From Bradyrhizobium sp. PSBB068 (GTDB taxonomy: Bacteria > Pseudomonadota > Alphaproteobacteria > Rhizobiales > Xanthobacteraceae), in the NCBI GenBank assembly GCA_016839165.1, contig CP069300.1, positions 3,224,001 to 3,288,000 on the forward strand: a DNA stretch of 64,000 bases, written 5' to 3'. The notes beneath the pieces are model-generated. The model searched no databases, was not told where the DNA came from, and saw only the letters and a list, made by a program, of their open reading frames with translations. The position numbers and the translations under genes are program-made. Below are positions 8,442 through 17,638 of this stretch, piece after piece. Each line of letters begins with the position of its first letter. Position 1 is the first letter of the stretch.

Positions 8442-8999
8442 TCAGACCTTCCGCGACGCCATATGTCTCGTAAAGATCTCAGTATGGGTCAAATCGATGC
8501 CGGCATGGACCGAAACGGCCTCCGGAGAAGGGAGGCGCCATGCCGAGTCGCCGGCGAGGAACGCGGTCGCGAACAGACCCGCCTGCCACGCCGACGAACA
8601 CGCTCCTACGACCCGCTCGAAGCAGGGCCGCGGCCGGCCCAAATGTTCGAGAAGGACAGCCGCGTGCAGGGTCGCATTTCCCAGACCGCGGGCGATGAGG
8701 AATCGAGCCTCTCCGTCTCCTAAGAACGCTCGGTGTCGGACGTGCCGCGGCACCATGAGGACGATCTCGGTTCCGTCAAAGGTGGGCCGGCAAGATTCGG
8801 CGGGCAGTTCCTCATTTGAGACGATTTCGAGCCGAAAACGTCGCGTGCCCGACATCGTCCAGAGCTCCTCGGCCGCCTCCAAGCAGCCCAGAAGGTCGAT
8901 CCGATCGGCATTGTGTCTAGCCAACTGGTGCCGTTGCGCTTTCGCGATCTCCCAAATCTCGGACGAGTCCAGGGCTGGGACACGGAACACTTCTCGCAT
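8442..8999 (-). CDS. ImmA/IrrE-like protein with a degenerate metallopeptidase site
   Basis: This 185-aa frame aligns by pattern with ImmA/IrrE zinc peptidases, which cleave regulators in mobile elements and stress responses. It has the region before the active site (ARFLIA), the helix after it, and the WQAGLFATAFL segment. The catalytic HExxH, however, reads RGLGN at residues 104-108, and the position of the third zinc ligand, normally Glu, is Ala137. The ATG at 8999 has a good GGAAGAAG upstream. The frame is intact, so it is either a recently inactivated gene or a non-catalytic binding protein. The next segment toward lower coordinates is the TniQ-like remnant. Confidence 0.55.
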   Translation of the reverse strand: MREVFRVPALDSSEIWEIAKAQRHQLARHNADRIDLLGCLEAAEELWTMSGTRRFRLEIVSNEELPAESCRPTFDGTEIVLMVPRHVRHRAFLGDGEARFLIARGLGNATLHAAVLLEHLGRPRPCFERVVGACSSAWQAGLFATAFLAGDSAWRLPSPEAVSVHAGIDLTHTEIFTRHMASRKV

Positions 9000-9060
9000 T
9001 TCTTCTTCCCTTTCGACGCCAACAGGGCGTTCATTCCCAGATCATCGAGTTGGAATCGAA

Positions 9061-9092
9061 CTCGCCGGCGGTTGCTTCGAACCGCCGGCGAG
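9061..9092. terminator. Strong 13-bp GC hairpin downstream of nrdJ
   Basis: CTCGCCGGCGGTT and AACCGCCGGCGAG form a perfect 13-bp stem with loop GCTTCG. It lies about 100 nt past the nrdJ stop. On the minus strand no U run follows, while on the plus strand GTTTTCTT follows a few bases later. It may stop nrdJ transcription by structure alone or shield the start of the ImmA-like gene. It also marks the border of accessory and backbone DNA. Confidence 0.5.
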
Positions 9093-9190
9093 GGAATAGT
9101 TTTCTTCAGGCAAACAAGTGTGTGTCGAACGGTCACTGAAGTATGCGGGATGGACAAGTATCCGCAGACTTCACAGCTGTCTGGTTCCGC

Positions 9191-12100
9191 TCACGAACAC
9201 CCCGTCGTGCTGCCGCACGTATCGCACTTCATGCAGGTCCCGTTCCGCACCAGCGTGAAGTTGCCGCACTCCGAGCACATCTCGCCCTCATAGCCCTTGG
9301 CCTTGGCTTCGGCGCGACGCTCCGCCTTGGATGGGGCGGCGGCTGCGGCGCTGCCGGGCTTGCTCCACTGTTGCAGGGCCTCGAGCTTCTCGGTGGGCGA
9401 GAGGTCGTGGCTGACTTCCTGCTTCAGGGCGACGGCGCCTTCGATGGTGTCGGAGACGCCGCGTCCGGTTGCGCCGTGCGAGGCCAGTGAGGTCACGCGG
9501 TTGCCGCCGGCGGGGGCGTTGTCGGCGTTCTGGCTCACCGCGGCCGAGCCGCCGCGCATGATGACGAGGTTGTCGGTGCGCGAGCGGGTCAGGCCACGCG
9601 ACAGATACTTCGTCGCGTGGTGGTGCGGAGCCTCTTCCGGCTGCTCCTTGCCTTCCTCGACGCCCTTGCCGAGCGCGTCGAAGCCACTCTCGTTCGGATC
9701 GACATGGGCGAGGTCGAAGCGCGACATGTAGCTCACCGCGAGCTCGCGGAAGACATAGTCGAGGATCGAGGTCGCGTATTTGATCGAGTCGTTGCCCTGC
9801 ACCGGGCCCGCGGGCTCGAAGCGGGTGAAGGTGAAGGCGTCGACATACTCTTCCAGCGGCACGCCGTATTGCAGACCGAGCGACACCGCGATCGCAAAAT
9901 TGTTGATGAAGGAGCGCAGCGCCGCGCCTTCCTTGTGCATGTCGATGAAGATCTCGCCGAGCCGGCCGTCGTCATATTCGCCGGTGCGGAGATAGACCTT
10001 GTGGCCGCCGACCACAGCCTTCTGGGTGTAACCCTTGCGGCGATCCGGCATCTTCTCGCGCTCGCGCATCACGACGATGCGCTCGACCAGCTTCTCGACG
10101 ATCTTCTCCGAGACCTGGGCGGCACGCGCCGCCATCGGCTTCTCGTAGAGCGCTTCCACCGCATCGTCCTCGTCCTCATCGTCGGAGATGAGCTGCGAGT
10201 TGAGCGGCTGCGACAGCTTGGAGCCGTCGCGGTACAGCGCGTTGGCCTTCAGCGCCAGCTTCCACGACAGCAGGTAGGCGGACTTGCAGTCCTCCACCGT
10301 GGCGTCGTTCGGCATGTTGATTGTCTTGGAGATCGCGCCCGAGATGAACGGCTGCGAGGCCGCCATCATCCGGATGTGGCTCTCGACCGAGAGATACCGC
10401 TTGCCGATCTTGCCGCAGGGATTGGCGCAGTCGAACACGGGGTAGTGCTCGGCCTTCAGGTGCGGCGCACCTTCCACCGTCATCGCGCCGCAGATGTGCA
10501 CGTTGGCAGCTTCGATCTCGCGCTTGGTGAAGCCGACCGTCTGGAGCAGGTCGAAGCCGGGGGCCGCGATCGCCTCGGCACCGATGCCGAGCTGGTCGCG
10601 GATGAAGTCCTCGCCAAAGGTCCACTTGTTGAAGGCGAACTTGATGTCGAACGCGGTCGGCAGCGCCTTTTCGACCTTGGCGATGGCTTCGTCGGTGAAG
10701 CCTTTTGCCTTGAGGGTCGAGGCGTTGATCCCGGGTGCATTGGACAGCGAGCCGTGGCCGACGGCGTAGGCCTCGATCTCGGCGATCTCGCTCTCGCGAT
10801 AGCCGAGCGCGCGCAGCGCCGACGGCACCGCCTGGTTGATGATCTTGAAGTAGCCGCCGCCGGCGAGCTTCTTGAACTTGACCAGCGCGAAATCAGGCTC
10901 GATGCCGGTGGTGTCGCAATCCATCACGAGGCCGATGGTGCCGGTCGGCGCCACGACGGTGGTCTGGGCGTTGCGATAGCCGTTGACCTCGCCGAGCGCC
11001 AGCGCGTCGTCCCACGCCAGCTTGGCGTGCGCGACGATGTCTCCTTGCGGGCACGAGGCGTGATCGAGCGGCACCGGGTTGACCGCGAGCGCCTCGTAAC
11101 CACCGGCATTGCCGTGGGCTGCGCGGCGGTGGTTGCGGATCACGCGCAGCATGTGCGCGGCGTTCTTCTTGTATCCCGGGAAGGTGCCGAGCTCGGCCGC
11201 CATCTCCGCCGAGGTCTTGTAGGAGATGCCGGTCATGACCGCGGTCAGCGCGCCGCACAGCGCGCGGCCTTCCTTGCTGTCATAGGGCAGGCCCATGGTC
11301 ATCAAGAGACCGCCGATATTTGCAAAACCGAGGCCGAGGGTGCGGAACTCGTAGGACAGCTCGGCGATCGCCTTCGACGGGAACTGGGCCATCATGACCG
11401 AGATTTCGAGCACGATGGTCCAGAGCCTGCAGAGATGCTCGTAGGACTCGACGTCGAACCGCTTGGTGGACGAGTTGTAGAACGTCAGCAGATTGGCGGA
11501 AGCGAGGTTGCACGCCGTGTCGTCCAGGAACATGTATTCCGAGCACGGATTGGAGGCGCGAATGTCGCCGGACGCCTTGCAGGTGTGCCAGTCGTTCATG
11601 GTGGTGTTGAAGTGCAGGCCGGGATCGGCGGAGGCCCAGGCGGCGTAACCGATCTTCTCCCAGAGGTCGCGGGCCTTCAGCGTCTTCGTCACCTTCTTCG
11701 TGGTGCGGCCGACCAGATTCCAGTCGCCGTCGGTTTCCACCGCGCGCAGGAAATCATCCTTCAGCGACACCGAATTGTTGGAGTTCTGGCCGGAGACGGT
11801 GAGGTAGGCCTCCGAGTCCCAGTCGGTGTCGTAGATGTCGAACGAGATCTCCTTGTAGCCCTGCTTGGCGAACTGGATGACGCGCTTGATGTAGTTGTCG
11901 GGCACGAGGTTGCGGCGGGCGAGCTTGATCTCGCGGCGGAGCGCCGGGTTCTTCTCGGGATCGAAGCAATCGTCGCCAGAGCCTTCGCAGTTGACGCAGG
12001 CCTTCATCACGGCCTTGAGGTGCTTCTGGTTGATCTTGGAGCCGGTGACGAGCGCTGCGACCTTCTGCTCCTCCTTCACCTTCCAGTCGATATAGGTCTC

Positions 12101-12970
12101 GATATCGGGATGGTCGGCATCGACCACGACCATCTTGGCGGCGCGGCGGGTGGTGCCGCCCGACTTGATCGCGCCGGCGGCACGGTCGCCGATCTTCAGG
12201 AAGCTCATCAGGCCCGACGAGCGGCCGCCGCCGGAGAGCTTTTCGCCTTCGCCGCGCAGGCTGGAGAAGTTGGAGCCGGTGCCGGAGCCATACTTGAACA
12301 GGCGCGCCTCGCGCACCCAGAGGTCCATGATGCCGCCCTCGTTGACGAGGTCGTCGCCGACGCCCTGGATGAAGCAGGCATGCGGCTGCGGATGCTCATA
12401 GGCCGACTTCGATTTTGTCAGTTTGCCGGTCTTCCAGTCGACGTAATAGTGGCCCTGGCCGGGGCCGTCGACGCCATAGGCCCAGTGCAGGCCGGTGTTG
12501 AACCACTGCGGCGAGTTCGGCGCGACCATCTGCTTGGCCAGCTGGAAACGCAGCTCGTCGAAGAAGGCCAGCGCATCTTCTTCCGACGAGAAGTAGCCGC
12601 CCTTCCAGCCCCAATAGGTCCAGCAGCCGGCGAGGCGATCGAACACCTGTTTTGCGCTGGTCTCGCCGACGATGCGCTCGTTCTCGGGCAGCGACGCCAG
12701 GGCCTCGGTGTCGGGCACCGAACGCCACAGCCACGACGGCACGGTCTCTTCCTCGACCTTCTTCAGGCGCGCGGCGACGCCGGCCTTGCGAAAGTACTTC
12801 TGCGCCAGCACGTCGGAGGCGACCTGCGACCAGAACTCCGGAACCTCGACGTTCTCGGCGCGGAACACGACCGAGCCGTCCGGATTGCGGATCTCTGAGG
12901 TGGTCAGGCGGAAATTGATCCCGGCGTAGGGAGATTGTCCGCTGGTGGTGTTGCGTCGTTCGATTCGCAT
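9191..12970 (-). CDS. nrdJ: Adenosylcobalamin-dependent class II ribonucleotide reductase
   Basis: A 1259-aa class II ribonucleotide reductase that reduces ribonucleotides to deoxyribonucleotides with adenosylcobalamin. The radical site is visible as NPCSE around residues 474-478 (Asn, Cys, Glu), with the partner Cys in TACNLAS about ten residues later. PTGTIG and the MDCDTTG region of the barrel follow. The C-terminus is Cys-rich ([13 protein letters not shown]), the redox-active tail that resupplies electrons. Length is typical for the long rhizobial NrdJ. The start MRIERRN follows a leader of about 450 nt. No nrdAB genes are in the window, so DNA precursor supply here would depend on vitamin B12. 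Confidence 0.96.
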   Translation of the reverse strand: MRIERRNTTSGQSPYAGINFRLTTSEIRNPDGSVVFRAENVEVPEFWSQVASDVLAQKYFRKAGVAARLKKVEEETVPSWLWRSVPDTEALASLPENERIVGETSAKQVFDRLAGCWTYWGWKGGYFSSEEDALAFFDELRFQLAKQMVAPNSPQWFNTGLHWAYGVDGPGQGHYYVDWKTGKLTKSKSAYEHPQPHACFIQGVGDDLVNEGGIMDLWVREARLFKYGSGTGSNFSSLRGEGEKLSGGGRSSGLMSFLKIGDRAAGAIKSGGTTRRAAKMVVVDADHPDIETYIDWKVKEEQKVAALVTGSKINQKHLKAVMKACVNCEGSGDDCFDPEKNPALRREIKLARRNLVPDNYIKRVIQFAKQGYKEISFDIYDTDWDSEAYLTVSGQNSNNSVSLKDDFLRAVETDGDWNLVGRTTKKVTKTLKARDLWEKIGYAAWASADPGLHFNTTMNDWHTCKASGDIRASNPCSEYMFLDDTACNLASANLLTFYNSSTKRFDVESYEHLCRLWTIVLEISVMMAQFPSKAIAELSYEFRTLGLGFANIGGLLMTMGLPYDSKEGRALCGALTAVMTGISYKTSAEMAAELGTFPGYKKNAAHMLRVIRNHRRAAHGNAGGYEALAVNPVPLDHASCPQGDIVAHAKLAWDDALALGEVNGYRNAQTTVVAPTGTIGLVMDCDTTGIEPDFALVKFKKLAGGGYFKIINQAVPSALRALGYRESEIAEIEAYAVGHGSLSNAPGINASTLKAKGFTDEAIAKVEKALPTAFDIKFAFNKWTFGEDFIRDQLGIGAEAIAAPGFDLLQTVGFTKREIEAANVHICGAMTVEGAPHLKAEHYPVFDCANPCGKIGKRYLSVESHIRMMAASQPFISGAISKTINMPNDATVEDCKSAYLLSWKLALKANALYRDGSKLSQPLNSQLISDDEDEDDAVEALYEKPMAARAAQVSEKIVEKLVERIVVMREREKMPDRRKGYTQKAVVGGHKVYLRTGEYDDGRLGEIFIDMHKEGAALRSFINNFAIAVSLGLQYGVPLEEYVDAFTFTRFEPAGPVQGNDSIKYATSILDYVFRELAVSYMSRFDLAHVDPNESGFDALGKGVEEGKEQPEEAPHHHATKYLSRGLTRSRTDNLVIMRGGSAAVSQNADNAPAGGNRVTSLASHGATGRGVSDTIEGAVALKQEVSHDLSPTEKLEALQQWSKPGSAAAAAPSKAERRAEAKAKGYEGEMCSECGNFTLVRNGTCMKCDTCGSTTGCS

Positions 12971-13457
12971 GGTCGAGCCCCGTCACTTCTTCTGCCCGGT
13001 CCCGCGTTTTCCCGCAGGTTGCCGGAATGTTATCTGTTCGCGGAGTTCGGAACACGTGTGGGCACGCCTCCCGTCATCCGCAGCTCAGCCGGTGGATCCG
13101 GCCTGTTCTCTCATCCGCTCGGCGCCGGTTTGGCCCGGCCCGGCAGTGGCACGTTCCCGATGGCACCCGACTGGGTCGGTTCCTTCGGGTCATGCATTCA
13201 ACGCCCCAAACGCTTCACGCGACACATCACGCGTACGCTTCTCGCGGGCCGGTTACGGCCTCTGTTTCCGGGTCCTTCTCGGCCCGTTCTGTCACTCCGA
13301 CGGCGGCCCAAAATCAGGGCAGCAAAGCCCTTCACCCGCGGCCCGAAGGCCTGGCGGAGTGGTCATTTTGGAACCCTTGTGGGAGCGACCGGCGGGGACC
13401 CAAACACACTCGCGCCGAACAGGTTGGAAGCTAGGCCATGTCCGTCACGCCCGTCAA
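12971..13457 (-). promoter_or_regulatory. nrdJ promoter and long structured leader
   Basis: On the minus strand TTGACG and CTAGCT are separated by 17 nt (13429-13457), a good sigma-70 promoter. The predicted transcript starts near 13422 and so has an untranslated leader of about 450 nt before nrdJ. The leader contains several dyads: GGCCG-TAA-CCGGCC near 13250, CCGAC-TGG-GTCGG at 13167-13179, and an outer ACCCGA/TCGGGT pair at 13165-13190. The minus strand also reads GGGAACGTGCCACTG. I did not find the conserved B12-box AGCCAGGAGACC, so a classical cobalamin riboswitch is not supported, but a cis-regulatory RNA is plausible. Confidence 0.5.
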
Positions 13458-13559
13458 GGACTAGTACGAGTTTCTGAATCAAACACTAAATATGGTGGAG
13501 GGGAGGGGGATAACAGGGGGCGGTGCCGCGCCTGTGATCGCGCCAACTATCGGTGAGTC

Positions 13560-13690
13560 CTGAGGGATTCCCAAGCCAAAAAAATTCGTGGCGCCTGTGG
13601 ATTGGCGTTTCGCCCCGCTGTTCACAGGCGAAGTTTTTATTCGCCGCGCCGGATTGAATTTTGGGGACTCACGTAGGCCTACGGGCAAAC
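13560..13690. promoter_or_regulatory. Nested dyads upstream of first EamA transporter
   Basis: CGCCTGTG (13592-13599) pairs with CACAGGCG (13623-13630) and encloses a smaller GGCG/CGCC pair. It is followed by GGCGAA-GTTTTTA-TTCGCC (13628-13646) and a perfect 12-bp palindrome CGTAGGCCTACG (13672-13683). They lie 100-200 bp before the transporter start and could be operator or attenuator elements. Function is unknown. Confidence 0.3.
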
Positions 13691-13786
13691 TACGGATCAG
13701 GCATGTCAGAGGCGTGATGGTCGGGCGACAAAATCGCGGGCAAGGTGCGGGCGACTCACATCCTTTCCACCCCCTTGCCGGGCTCC

Positions 13787-14680
13787 ATGACAGATCCGAA
13801 TCCCCCTGCGCGGACGCGCCTTGCGCCCGCCGGCCTGATGTTCCTCGCCATCACCTCGGTGGGCTGGGGATTCAACTGGCCGTCCACCAAATTTCTGCTC
13901 AGCGAGCTGCCGCCGCTGACCTTGCGCGGCGCTACCGGGGTGATCGGCGCCGTGCTGCTGGCCGTGCTGGCGCTGATCCGCGCCCAGAGCCTGCATGTCG
14001 AGGCCAGGATGTGGCCGCGGCTCGTGCTGTTTGCGTTGCTCAACGTCACCGGCTGGATGGTGCTGATGGGGCTCGCGCTGCTCTGGCTGCCGGCGAGCGA
14101 GACCGCGCTGATCGCCTACACCATGCCGGTCTGGGCTTCGCTGCTGGCCTGGCCGGTGCTCGGCGAACGACCGACGCTGCTGCGGACCATCGCGCTGGTG
14201 ATGGCGTTCGCGGGGCTCGCCGCGATCATGGGCGGCAACGGTATTTCCGCAAGCAAGGAGAAGCTGCCGGGAATCATCATGGCGCTCGGCGGCGCGTTCG
14301 GCTTTGCGCTCGGCACCGTGCTGGCGAAGAAATATCCGCTGGTGATGCCGCCGATCCCCGCCGCGGCCTGGCAGATCGGCCTCGGCTGCGTGCCGATCGC
14401 CATCGTCGGCCTGCTGATCGAGACCACGCATATCGACCGCATCACCACCGTCGGCTGGTGGCTCCTGGTCTATTCGACGCTGATCCAGTTCTGCGTCGCT
14501 TACGTCGCCTGGTTTGCCGCGCTCGCGCGGCTGCCGGCTTCAGTCGCGGCGATCGGCACCATGGCGGTGCCCGTGATCGGCGTGATCGCCTCCGCAGTCG
14601 CGCTGCACGAGCCGCTCGGGCCGACCCAGATCATCGCGCTGCTGTTCACGCTGGCGGGCGTCGTGCTGGCGACAAGGTAG
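13787..14680 (+). CDS. EamA/DMT-family transporter (first paralog)
   Basis: About 297 aa with ten predicted hydrophobic segments arranged as two EamA repeats, the layout of drug/metabolite exporters (RhaT/YdcZ-type superfamily). The start MTDPNPP is preferred over the upstream GTG at 13745 because the first 14 residues are hydrophilic and not conserved-looking. Conserved marks include GWGFNWP near the N-terminus, PVLGERP in helix 4-5 and HEPLGPTQ near the C-terminus. It is clearly paralogous to the transporter at 17639. The substrate cannot be inferred. It converges with the histidine kinase gene downstream. Confidence 0.85.
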   Translation: MTDPNPPARTRLAPAGLMFLAITSVGWGFNWPSTKFLLSELPPLTLRGATGVIGAVLLAVLALIRAQSLHVEARMWPRLVLFALLNVTGWMVLMGLALLWLPASETALIAYTMPVWASLLAWPVLGERPTLLRTIALVMAFAGLAAIMGGNGISASKEKLPGIIMALGGAFGFALGTVLAKKYPLVMPPIPAAAWQIGLGCVPIAIVGLLIETTHIDRITTVGWWLLVYSTLIQFCVAYVAWFAALARLPASVAAIGTMAVPVIGVIASAVALHEPLGPTQIIALLFTLAGVVLATR

Positions 14681-14701
14681 TTGTGCTTGCGGATTTTTCC
14701 C

Positions 14702-14786
14702 CGTCGTTGCGAGGCGCGCAGCGCCGCGGCAATCCATTGCCTCCACAAGCGGCGAAAGGGATTGCTTCGCTTCGCTCGCAATGACG
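14702..14786. repeat. Palindromic intergenic repeat (CGTTGCGAG ... CTCGCAATGACG type)
   Basis: The two ends, CGTCGTTGCGAGG and CGCTCGCAATGACG, are near reverse complements around a GC-rich core with a GGATTGCTTCGCTTCGC arm. This sequence type is very common between genes in Bradyrhizobium and relatives. It lies between two convergent genes, where it may act as a transcription end. Confidence 0.7.
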
Positions 14787-14796
14787 AGCGCTTACA

Positions 14797-17034
14797 TCAC
14801 TCGCCGAGCGCCTGCTGCAGCATGCTGGCGAGCTGCGCCTTGCGGTAGGGTTTTGCGAGCAGCAGCACACCCTCGTCGAGGCGGCCGTGATGCACGATCG
14901 CGTTCTCGGTATAGCCCGAGGTGTAGAGCACCTTGAGGCCGGGCCGTCGCTTTCTCACTTCATCGGCAAGCTGGCGGCCGTTCATGCCGCCGGGCATGAT
15001 GACGTCGGTGAACAAGAGGTCGAACTTCTCGCCCTTGTCGACCAGCGCCAGCGCGGCGCGGGAATCGGGCACGGCGATGGTCTTGTAGCCGAGGCTGCCG
15101 AGCTGCGTGACCACATAGTTTCGGACCAATTGGTCGTCTTCCACCACCAGGATCACTTCGCTGCCGCGCCGCGGCGGCTCCGGCGCGGGCGCTTCCACCT
15201 CGGCCTGGCCGCGGGCAGGGGGCAGGTAGAGCTTGATCGTGGTGCCGTGGCCTTCCTCGCTGTAGATCTTGATATGGCCGCCGGACTGCTTGACGAAGCC
15301 GTAGACCATGCTCATGCCGAGACCTGAGCCCTTGCCGACCTCCTTGGTGGTGAAGAACGGCTCGAACACCTTGTCCTGCACGGCGTGCGACATGCCGGTG
15401 CCAGTGTCGCTGACCGCGAGCAGCACGTAGCGGCCCGGCGTGATGTCGGGATTGACAGCCGCATAGGCTTCGTCGAGCACGATGTTGCTGGTCTCGAACA
15501 ACAGCTTGCCGCCGTTCGGCATCGCGTCGCGCGCATTGATCGCCATGTTGAGCAGCGAGTTGGCAAGCTGCGACGGATCGATATGGACGCTCGCGACATC
15601 GGGCGCGAGCACCGAATTGATCTCGATCTGCTCGCCGAGCGTCGGCCGCAGCAGCTTGGCGATGTCGACCACGGTGCCGTTGATGTCGACGGTGCGCGGC
15701 TCCAGCGGCTGGCGGCGGGCGAAGGCCAGCAGATGCTGGATCAGCTCGCGGCACCGCTCGGCGGCGCGGTCGATCAGCTCGGCGGTCTGCGCCAGCTTCG
15801 GCTGCGAGCGCAGGCTGTCGACCAGCGTCTCGGTGGTGCCGGTGATGACCGTCAGCATGTTGTTGAAGTCGTGCGCGACGCCGCCGGTCAGCTTGCCGAT
15901 CGCGTCGAGCTTCTGCGCCTGCTGCAGCTTGTGCTCGGTTTCGCGCGAGGCGGTGATGTCGTGGTAGATCAGCGCGGCGCCGGTGATGGTGTTGTCGCCG
16001 TCGCGCAGCGGCCGGCCCGACACCACGAGGTGAACCTCGGGCGCGCCGCGCACCGGTCGTGCGACGAACTCCAGCCCGTCGAATTCCTCGCCGCGCAGCG
16101 CCCTGGCCGACGGCATGTCCTCGACCTGCATCGGCGTGACGCCGTCGGACTGGAACACGTTGCTCAGGTCGCGCAGCTGCCGGACCGTCATGCCCGGCCT
16201 GTAGCGCAGCATCTTCTCGGCGGCCGGATTGGAGAGCAGCACGATGCCCCCGGTGTCGATCACCAGCACCGCTTCGGCCATGCTGCGGAATGTGGTTTCC
16301 ATCACCGATGTTGACCGGCGCAGCCCTTCGAGCGCGGCGCCGAGATCCTTGGTGCGCTCGGCCACCTTGCCCTCGAGCGACAGATTGGTCGCCTTGGTCG
16401 CGCTGAGCGCGCCCTGCAGTTCGCGGCTGGCGCGGCGGGCCGTCACCGTCAGTGCGACCGCGAGCAGCAGGATCATCGCCACGCCCGCGAGGTCGATCGC
16501 CAGCAACAGCCGCCCATTGGCCTTGGACTGGTCGGTGCGAATCCCGAGCAGACGGCGCTCTTCGGCGACCAGCCGATCGAGCGCGGTGCCGACCTTGTCC
16601 ACCAGCGAGCGGCTCTCGCCTGTGGAGATCAGCGCCGCGGCGCCGGCCGTGTCGTCCGCCGTGCGCAACCTGATCAGTTCGGCGCCGAGCGCGATGGCGC
16701 GCTCGACCTGGCCCCTGGTGCCCTCGATCAGCTGCGCTTCCTCCGGGGCCGCCTTCACGGCGTTCGTCAACTCGTCGAAGGCGGCGGTGAGGGCGGTGCT
16801 CTGCTCTCGGAACTCGTCGGCGAAGGTCGCATCGCCGGTCAGCGCGAAACCACGCGCCGCGCTCTCGACGGCGCGCGGCAGCGGACGCGCGTCCGAAATG
16901 CATTTGAGGATGCGGAGCGTGCGATCGACCGAATCAATCTCGCTGCGTGACTTGACGTCCAGCCCGATCGACGCCGCGCTGATGACGAGGAGGATCGCAA
17001 GGCCACTGCCAAGAATGAGACGTTGGGAAGCCAT
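14797..17034 (-). CDS. CHASE3-PAS hybrid sensor histidine kinase
   Basis: A 745-aa membrane sensor. Two hydrophobic segments (about 6-24 and 178-198) enclose a CHASE3-type periplasmic helix bundle. After them come a coiled linker, a PAS domain (about 245-365), and HisKA with phosphoacceptor His388 in GGVAHDFNN. The HATPase domain (NARDAMP, DTGTGM, GLGMSM) follows, and then a C-terminal receiver with Asp677 in FTDVIMPG. It begins 20 nt after the response regulator at 17054 ends, so the two form an operon read from 17458. The signal is unknown. The built-in receiver suggests a phosphorelay or a self-limiting kinase. Confidence 0.9.
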   Translation of the reverse strand: MASQRLILGSGLAILLVISAASIGLDVKSRSEIDSVDRTLRILKCISDARPLPRAVESAARGFALTGDATFADEFREQSTALTAAFDELTNAVKAAPEEAQLIEGTRGQVERAIALGAELIRLRTADDTAGAAALISTGESRSLVDKVGTALDRLVAEERRLLGIRTDQSKANGRLLLAIDLAGVAMILLLAVALTVTARRASRELQGALSATKATNLSLEGKVAERTKDLGAALEGLRRSTSVMETTFRSMAEAVLVIDTGGIVLLSNPAAEKMLRYRPGMTVRQLRDLSNVFQSDGVTPMQVEDMPSARALRGEEFDGLEFVARPVRGAPEVHLVVSGRPLRDGDNTITGAALIYHDITASRETEHKLQQAQKLDAIGKLTGGVAHDFNNMLTVITGTTETLVDSLRSQPKLAQTAELIDRAAERCRELIQHLLAFARRQPLEPRTVDINGTVVDIAKLLRPTLGEQIEINSVLAPDVASVHIDPSQLANSLLNMAINARDAMPNGGKLLFETSNIVLDEAYAAVNPDITPGRYVLLAVSDTGTGMSHAVQDKVFEPFFTTKEVGKGSGLGMSMVYGFVKQSGGHIKIYSEEGHGTTIKLYLPPARGQAEVEAPAPEPPRRGSEVILVVEDDQLVRNYVVTQLGSLGYKTIAVPDSRAALALVDKGEKFDLLFTDVIMPGGMNGRQLADEVRKRRPGLKVLYTSGYTENAIVHHGRLDEGVLLLAKPYRKAQLASMLQQALGE

Positions 17035-17053
17035 CGACGATTAGTACGAGCAA

Positions 17054-17458
17054 TTATTTCGAAAGACGAGCAGAAGGAGCCGACTTCGCAAGACATTCGT
17101 TAACGGCGGCCACCAGCGCCTGCGGGGTAAACGGCTTGCGCAGGCAGGCGGACGCCCCGAGCTCGATCGTCATCCGCAGGAAGTCCGGCGCCCGGTCGGC
17201 ATTGGCGAAGTCGTAGCCCGACATCGCGATGACCGGAATGTCGGGGGCGCGCTCGTGGAAGATGCGGATAGCCTCGAAACCGCGCATATGCGGCATGAAG
17301 ACGTCGACCAGCATGACGTCGAACGTTGCCTGGTCCAGCGCGCGCATGCCCGCTTCACTGCCGTCTGCGACGGTGACGTCGAAGCCCTGGCGCTGCAAAC
17401 ACACCTCGATGGCAACGCACACCATCGGGTCGTCATCGACCACGAGAACGCTCGGCAC
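17054..17458 (-). CDS. Single-domain response regulator
   Basis: A 134-aa CheY-like receiver with no output domain. The acidic pocket is VVDDDP near residue 7, the phosphoacceptor is Asp52 (MLVDVFMP), the switch Ser is in AMSGYD, and the conserved Lys is in CLRKPF. It is the first gene of the operon with the hybrid kinase. Without a DNA-binding domain it probably works by phosphotransfer or protein contact. Confidence 0.88.
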   Translation of the reverse strand: MPSVLVVDDDPMVCVAIEVCLQRQGFDVTVADGSEAGMRALDQATFDVMLVDVFMPHMRGFEAIRIFHERAPDIPVIAMSGYDFANADRAPDFLRMTIELGASACLRKPFTPQALVAAVNECLAKSAPSARLSK

Positions 17459-17638
17459 GATGCATCCTCTTGCTGCGGCCTCGCGTGCCCGCGACTCGCT
17501 TGGCCCGTCCGCCGATTAAGGCGGAACCTGGACGGAAAGTCTGTATCATAGAATGCATATGCTGTTTGCTGACAAGCAGATTTCCAGCTAGCCCTGATCC
17601 CATCACTTGTATTTGTCCGCCCACATTACGACAGGTCC

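Noticed and set aside
9030..9092. tRNA-like T-arm near the nrdJ 3' side
   Set aside because: A GAGTT/AACTC stem with a 7-nt loop is present, but the loop sequence and the rest of a tRNA are missing.
9617..12898. A 1093-codon open frame on the plus strand
   Set aside because: It is antisense to nrdJ, has the composition of a mirror frame in GC-rich DNA, and shows no domain.
12971..13457. Cobalamin riboswitch before nrdJ
   Set aside because: GCCACTG and GGGAA are present but in the wrong order, and the B12-box AGCCAGGAGACC is absent.
13588..14784. A 398-codon plus-strand frame overlapping the first EamA transporter
   Set aside because: It is Arg/Ala-rich in another frame of the transporter gene; the transporter frame shows ten hydrophobic segments.
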